A stretch of DNA of 64,000 bases from Euonymus europaeus (Eukaryota; Streptophyta; Magnoliopsida; Celastrales; Celastraceae), in contig OY756969.1 of assembly GCA_963580455.1 (NCBI GenBank), forward strand, positions 21,672,760-21,736,759, written 5' to 3'. Under the pieces are notes generated by a model that saw nothing but the letters and a program-made list of their open reading frames with translations, had not been told where the DNA came from and searched no databases. Position 1 is the stretch's first letter. The number at the start of each line of letters is the position of its first letter. Below are positions 58,146-64,000 of this stretch, in pieces. The position numbers and the translations under genes were made by a program.

Positions 58146-61100
58146 ATGATGGCCGAAACAAAACTGTTCGTTGCTTTTTTCACACTCTTCCCCTCCATAG
58201 TCATCTCAACAGACACCTTAACAGCAACCCAATCACTCGCAAAAAACCAAACTCTTGTCTCTGGAAGTGGGGTTTTTGTGTTTGGATTCTTCACACCAGG
58301 CGGCGATTCACGGAAATTTTACTTGGGTATTTGGTATAAAACCATTCCAGTCAAGACAGTCGTTTGGGTTGCTAACAGAGATAACCCGCTCACAAACCCT
58401 TCTGTAACTCTCAAGATCAACAACCAAGGGCTCTTTCTTGTTGATGAAGCGGAGAATCTCGTTTGGTCGCCTAATAATACCAAAATCAAGGCTGATAATC
58501 CAGTTTTACAGTTGTTAGATACAGCAAATCTTGTTATAAAAGAAGCAAACAGCAATGATCCAGATGGGTATTTATGGCAGAGCTTTGATTACCCAACTGA
58601 TACTCTCTTACCATCAGTGAAGCTAGGTTGGGATCTTAATACAGGTTTGAACAGGTACTTAAGTTCATGGAGAAGCAGTGATGATCCTGCCTCTGGTGAT
58701 TTCTCTTACAAGGTAAATTATCATGGATTCCCGGAATTATTTTTGTACAACAGAGAGGTTCGAAGGACTCGAAGCGGGCCATGGAATGGTTTGAAATTCA
58801 GTGGTGGACCAGATATGAATCGTTTTTCTTATATCAACTTCACTTTCGTCACTAATCAAGATGAGGTATACTACAGTTTTGAAATGACAAATAAGAGTTT
58901 GTTTTCAAGGTTAATCATCACTCCATTTGGGGAAATACAAAGATTGACATGGATTGAAAGCAAGAAAGAATGGTCAAATTTCTGGTACGCGCCCAAAGAT
59001 CAATGCGACTATTATAATGAGTGTGGTCCGTATGGTATTTGTGATTCAGATTCCTCTCCAGTCTGTAAGTGTACAAGAGGGTTTGAGCCTAAAAACCCGA
59101 CAGCATGGAATTTGAGAGATGGGTCCGGTGGGTGTGCAAGGAGAACAGAGTTGGAGTGTGTTAAAGATAAGTTCTTGCATCTGAAGAACATGAAGTTACC
59201 TGAGAGTACTACTTCGTTTGTGGATGTGAATATGAGCCTTAAGCAATGTGAAGATTTATGTTCTAGGAATTGTTCTTGTACAGCTTATGCTAATACTAAT
59301 ATTACCAATGGAGGCACAGGTTGTGTTATTTGGACAAGTGATCTCTTGGACATGAGACAATATGCAGATGGTCAAGATCTCTATGTTAGATTGGCATCTT
59401 CTGATCTTGGTAAATTCTATATCTCTGTCTCTGCCTTTTAGTTTCCTATGTTTTCCTCTGTTTCCCCAATGGAATAAATCCCTTAAGTAGAAAACTGTTT
59501 TTTTTTACCTTAAATCCTTGTTTTACCTTTTAGTTCCCCAATGCTATTTACCTTGAATAATTGTGTTAAAGCAAATATCTAATGAGAATATATCGCAGAA
59601 AATTTAAATGCTAGGGTTATACTTATTGTTTTTATGTTATTCTATCCATGTTATGCAGCTTAAAAATAAAATTCTGAATTCTGCATGATTACTCTATAGT
59701 TTATAGAGATTTGTGAAATTCAATATGGAACATTAAGAACATTTGAAGATAGATGTGACTGAATTGATGACCAATTTGTACATTTCAGATGATGGAGGGA
59801 ACGTTCATCTTGTGTTAATACGTGTTGCAGTTGGTAGTGGAATTTTAATATTAGTGCTGATTGGGTATTTTGCATGGAAGAGGAGGGGAGAAACAGATAA
59901 AAAAGGTAACATAAACATGACATTATATCCATTATTGGAAATGATCATCTAAGTGAGTTGTGGAGAGAGTTATAGTCTCGTGTTTCTGTATATGATTCAG
60001 GTGCTTCTGAAAGAAGCCAAGGTATGCTATTAAGAGCAATCTCGATTGAGAAGAATGACGATGATTTGGAGCTGCCCTCGTTTGACTTTAGTACTATAGC
60101 AATGGCTACTAATAACTTTGCTGATGAAAATAAACTGGGACAAGGCGGATTTGGTTGTGTTTACAAGGTGAACATTTGCCATTTTCACTTGAAACCCAAA
60201 TGCATTTAAGCACTTGTACCTGTGGGAAAATCCTGATAAAACAATGTCGCAATGCCAGGGCAGGCTGATAGAAGGTAAAGAAATAGCAGTGAAGAGGCTG
60301 TCAACGAACTCTGGACAAGGAACAGAAGAATTCAAGAATGAGGTCAGGTCAATAGCCAGGCTGCAACATAGAAATTTGGTTCGCTTGCTTGGTTGCTGCA
60401 TTGTGATGGATGAGAAGATTCTGATTTACGAGTACATGGAGCACAGAAGCCTTGATGCTGTCATATTTAGTTAGTCCGTCCTGGTTTTCTTTGGTGTTTT
60501 TATACTTCGGTAAAGTTTTACTAGCATTCATTGATTTGAAATTCTGTTCCAGGTCAATCTAGGAGCGCCTTATTGAATTGGCCAAGGCGCTTCAACATCA
60601 TATGTGGGATTGCTCGAGGACTTCTATATCTTCACCAGGATTCCAGATTCAGAATCATCCACAGGGATCTCAAAGCAAGCAATGTTCTACTTGATGGAGA
60701 TATGAACCCCAAAATATCAGATTTTGGCATGGCTAAAATTTTCGGTGGAGATCAAATGGAAGGAAATACTAAGAGAGTCGTTGGCACGTAGTAAGTATCA
60801 TAAAACCGGTTTTGCAATAGTGTGGAGATCGACAACAGTTCACTAAGTTTTTGTTTTTGTGTTCATGTTGGTGACATGCAGTGGATATATGTCTCCTGAG
60901 TATGCAATGAACGGTCTCTTCTCTGTGAAGTCTGATGTTTTCAGCTTTGGAGTTCTCGTTTTGGAGATCGTAAGTGGAGAGAAAACTCGGAGTTTTTATC
61001 ATGCAAACAGTGGAATAAATCTTCTTGGATATGTAAGTACAAGTGAACAACTAAACAATCTTCAATTGATCATTCTTTTCCAGTACTTTTAGTCAGTCGA

Positions 61101-61460
61101 CATGATTGGAACATTATTGGCCAAAACCTAAACTGTGACGTATTGCAGGCCTGGGAACTATGGAGAGAAGGAAAGGGACTGGAACTGAGAGATCAATCAA
61201 TGGGTGAGTCATATTCCCCAAATGAAGTTTTAAGGTGCATACAGGTTGCTCTGTTATGTGTCCAAGAGCGAGCTGAAGACAGGCCAACCATGTCATCTGT
61301 GGTCTTGATGTTGAGCAGTGAAACTGCTACTATCTCCCAGCCTAAAAAGCCCGGGTTCTGTCTTGGAATGAATTCTATTAAATCCAGTTCATCTTCATGT
61401 AAACAAGATCAATCATGCACGGTGAATCAAGTGACAGTCACTTCGCTTGATCCTAGATAG
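58146..61460 (+). CDS. G-type lectin S-receptor-like Ser/Thr kinase, SD1-8-like, copy 2
   Basis: A complete seven-exon gene: 58146-59409, 59789-59905, 60001-60167, 60259-60469, 60553-60790, 60882-61032 and 61149-61460, all GT-AG, giving 819 residues. Same domain order as copy 1: signal peptide, B-lectin ([15 protein letters not shown]), S-locus domain ([17 protein letters not shown]), PAN cysteines, membrane helix ([18 protein letters not shown]), kinase. [30 protein letters not shown] and DFGMAK are intact. Intron positions and much intron sequence match copy 1, so the duplication is recent. An ATG at 58149 is an equally good start. Its 5' leader has been cut by a 1.3-kb insertion, so its expression may differ from copy 1. 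Confidence 0.93.
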
Positions 61461-62030
61461 CGTAAGATTAATCCTTATCCAGGGAATCTGTATATCGAAG
61501 ACGCATTATGCAGTTTCTTCTGTATATTATCTTCTGGAATTTTTGCAACGTATCTGAGCAGCATGTTTAACACTACAAATATTATGGAAACTTTAGTGAC
61601 AATGGGTACTCACCCTCCCACCTCCGCGAGGTCATGGGTTCGAAGAGTGGAGAATGCGAGATTATTTATTCAAATAAAATTGTGAGGGGAGGGATCCGAA
61701 CGCCAGCAGAGTACTCAAGAGTGGACAATTTCTTGGATGAAAAATCGCATCCACACATCCTATTAACTGTATCTAAAGCAACAATGCATATGTATTTTAT
61801 TTTCAAATGAGTTTTTACCACTGAGGAAAAAACAAAATTTGTTTATTTTCCTTTCGCAGCAACTTAGACATAAAATCCCTGTCCAGTTTCCTTTCTGCAT
61901 TCTTCACCTGAACTCAATCTCATTAGTACAATTTGGTTTATTACCTGTACATGTTCTTAGAAGTAATACTTCATTTGTGAGACACCATTTCAGCCTCTTG
62001 TTTATACAGTATTCTCCTCTATCTTTTTGA
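61461..62030. other. 3' flank of the kinase cluster with a possible SINE
   Basis: No gene. GGGTTCGAAGAG (61637-61648) resembles a polymerase III B box within a GC-richer block at about 61600-61700, and may be a tRNA-derived SINE fragment. Confidence 0.35.
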
Positions 62031-62039
62031 ATGAAAAAA

Positions 62040-63060
62040 AGCTTTTATTCAAGCACCAAAAAGGGGTGCAATCCAAGAAAGATACCAATCGGAAGAGATG
62101 CATATGATCAAAAATATTCCTAGCAACTTGGCTTCGATGCCATGTATATTCTTCGCTTCTGATTGTCAAGTTTCTAAGGATTCATCGGATCCACACGATT
62201 TTGTTTTTTTTCAAGTCTAAAAGGGTTTGGATTGGACCCAACTCACTTAAACAAGAGAAAAGACATTGTTAGTGGTTGAGGTAAACCTGGTTGTTTTAAA
62301 ACGACTAAAATCTCCCACTCTTTCCGACGTGGGGGGTCTAATAACAATAACAGAAGAAAAAACATTGAGGGGCCTTGGATTTCCACAGCTATTGCTAAGG
62401 GAATCGAGGGTTCCCATGCTGCAACTTATCTTTCAACGGATCCTTGTATAAAAACTCAGAGAGAACATGTTGTTCTTTGCAGCCTTCCAACATATTTTGT
62501 CATGAATTGCAGGTCTTATTTTGGCACCATAGACACAGCTCCAGAAAGATGTGAAACTCTCCACTTCCCAGTCTTGAACCTCACGAATAAAATTAATATT
62601 CCAAGAAATGCCTCCAGTAGGAGAATGAAAAAGTTGGCTGATGGAGGCCCCCTTCAGGGATGCTAAAGTGTATAAGTTAGGAAAAAGAATCCCTGAATAA
62701 TGTATCACCTCTCCAATGGTCATTCCAAAAGCTGATTGAGTTGCCTCTACCAGCCTGGAAGTGAGTTAAAGCAAACCAAGCATCCCATTACAGTTCTCCA
62801 CATACTGCATCCATATGGCTCACAATTCTGATTGGTGGTCTAGCCTTTGACGTCTGTGCCATACTTGCAAGCAATAACTTTCCTCCATAGTTGATCTTTG
62901 TTGATGGCGAACCTTCGAGCCATGTACCAATTAAAGCCTTGTTAAAATTGATCAGACATTTGATCTCAAGATCACCAACCTCTTTTGGAAGCTTTACACA
63001 GTTCCAATTCACCAAATGCATTTTCCCTTCAGTCTCGCTTCATGATTTTACTGACTGAAT
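62040..63060 (-). pseudogene. LINE reverse-transcriptase C-terminal fragment
   Basis: On the minus strand, 63021-62788 reads HLVNWNCVKLPKEVGDLEIK then FNKALIGTWL, and 62723-62433 reads VQDWEVESFTSFWS then KICWKAAKNNMFSLS. These match the end of plant LINE reverse transcriptases and the following zf-RVT region. The two pieces are in different frames with stops between, and the catalytic reverse-transcriptase core is absent. A degenerate 3' tail lies towards 62040. Insertion age is unknown. Confidence 0.8.
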
Positions 63061-64000
63061 CCTTGGCCCATGACTTTCACTTCATTATGGATAGTATAGC
63101 TGAAATTGAATAACAATGAAGATAAATAAAACTGAAATTGAATCTAATCTAAAACCTAAAATAAAGACAAGAACTTTTCTGTTTGAGTGCAAGACAGTGG
63201 CGACTGTCTTGCAAAACCTGAACTACCCAGAAGCCCTAAACAGTCTCGTAAGAAGAGAGACAAAATAATATTAAGGAAAATAATAAAAGAAAAATCCTAC
63301 ACAATGCCATAAGAAGATTAAAAAAAAATAAGGAAAAAAAAACCTTGCTTGAAGTAAATCTTGAACTTAGCTCATTGTACTATCCTACTACCGCTAGACT
63401 AATGACTACATTTCCCATTAATCTTACATTAATAATAATATTTTTAAAAAATTTGGGAGCAGCCTAAACTGTGAAAATTGAATTGCTGAGCAAAATGGGA
63501 GCAACTTAAATTATGAAAACTGAGTTGTGGGAGACCAATATAAGTGTCATGTTGCTAGGCGAAGCGGTGGAGTCATGCACCCTAGATGGTGATAATTCAG
63601 TAGCCGCAAACATCACTAGTTTACGCTATGACCCAAGTAGCACAGGACATCTTTCCCTTCTATGCTCCTCTTGAGCATTTGATGATGTGATATCTTATAT
63701 ATTTTTATATCACATTTTACATGGGTTTTTACCTCTTTTCAATGAATTGAATATGAATGCAACATAACATATAACGTAAGTTCTCTTGACTTTTGATTTT
63801 CAGATTCAAGTGGAAAAAATGATAGAAACAATTTAATATTAGATTATTAAAGAAAGCCTAATAAAAGTTGAAGACTCACTTAAGCTCAATCCTAATCAAA
63901 TTTAAACAAGTCATGGAAGGAGGGCCCACAAGAGAAGAATTACCGGAGAATAATTGAAAAGTAGGCGTGTGAATTGAAGGAATATTTTAGAGACTTTGTT
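63061..64000. other. Terminal intergenic region
   Basis: No gene recognised. About 63345-63420 read on the minus strand contains TAGTCTAGCGG, an A-box-like motif, and AGTTCAAGATT, a weak B-box-like motif, possibly a SINE remnant. Confidence 0.35.

Overview
The window is nuclear DNA from a dicot plant, probably a woody rosid; I cannot name the species. The evidence is multi-exon genes with GT-AG introns, plant-only families (D-type cyclin, GH35 beta-galactosidase with a C-terminal lectin domain, S-domain receptor kinases, NLR-like genes), an AT-rich background and dense plant transposon debris. There is no operon, CRISPR or prokaryotic feature.

Layout. 1-6 kb is intergenic, with microsatellites and small inverted-repeat elements. 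6.1-7.5 kb (+) is a complete six-exon CYCD6;1-like cyclin. 8.3-12.4 kb is an NLR-derived pair: a degraded NB-ARC-only fragment (+) facing a CC / winged-helix / LRR gene (-) that lacks the NB-ARC core and carries one in-frame TGA. 13.2-22 kb is repeat-rich: a MULE end, a retroelement with a plant-transposon-type protein, a complete 3.3-kb CACTA element inserted in it that carries four VAC14 exons, a copia pol fragment, and a broken universal stress protein gene. 22.6-26.1 kb is a nest of inverted-repeat elements. 26.9-33.9 kb (-) holds two near-identical single-EF-hand protein genes on either side of a complete 17-exon beta-galactosidase gene. 34.2-37.2 kb is two long-TIR elements. 39.8-42.2 kb is a decayed S-domain receptor kinase. 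44.2-61.5 kb (+) is a cluster of three intact S-domain receptor kinases (one B120-like, two SD1-8-like) with the remains of a fourth. 62.4-63.1 kb (-) is a LINE reverse-transcriptase fragment.

The intact genes act separately: cell-cycle control (cyclin), cell-wall or glycan trimming (beta-galactosidase), calcium signalling (EF-hand proteins) and cell-surface perception (receptor kinases). The receptor-kinase cluster appears to have grown by duplication of a two-gene block [B120-like + SD1-8-like]. In the second block the B120-like copy was reduced to fragments, while the SD1-8-like copy stayed intact and had foreign DNA inserted in its 5' leader.

The most notable observations are two DNA transposons of different superfamilies, each with clean termini and target-site duplications and each carrying pieces of a host gene: a CACTA element with VAC14 exons and a Mutator-like element with a GT-2 trihelix transcription factor. 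I found no evidence for a wholly new biological system. All exon borders and family calls were read by eye; no database search was run.
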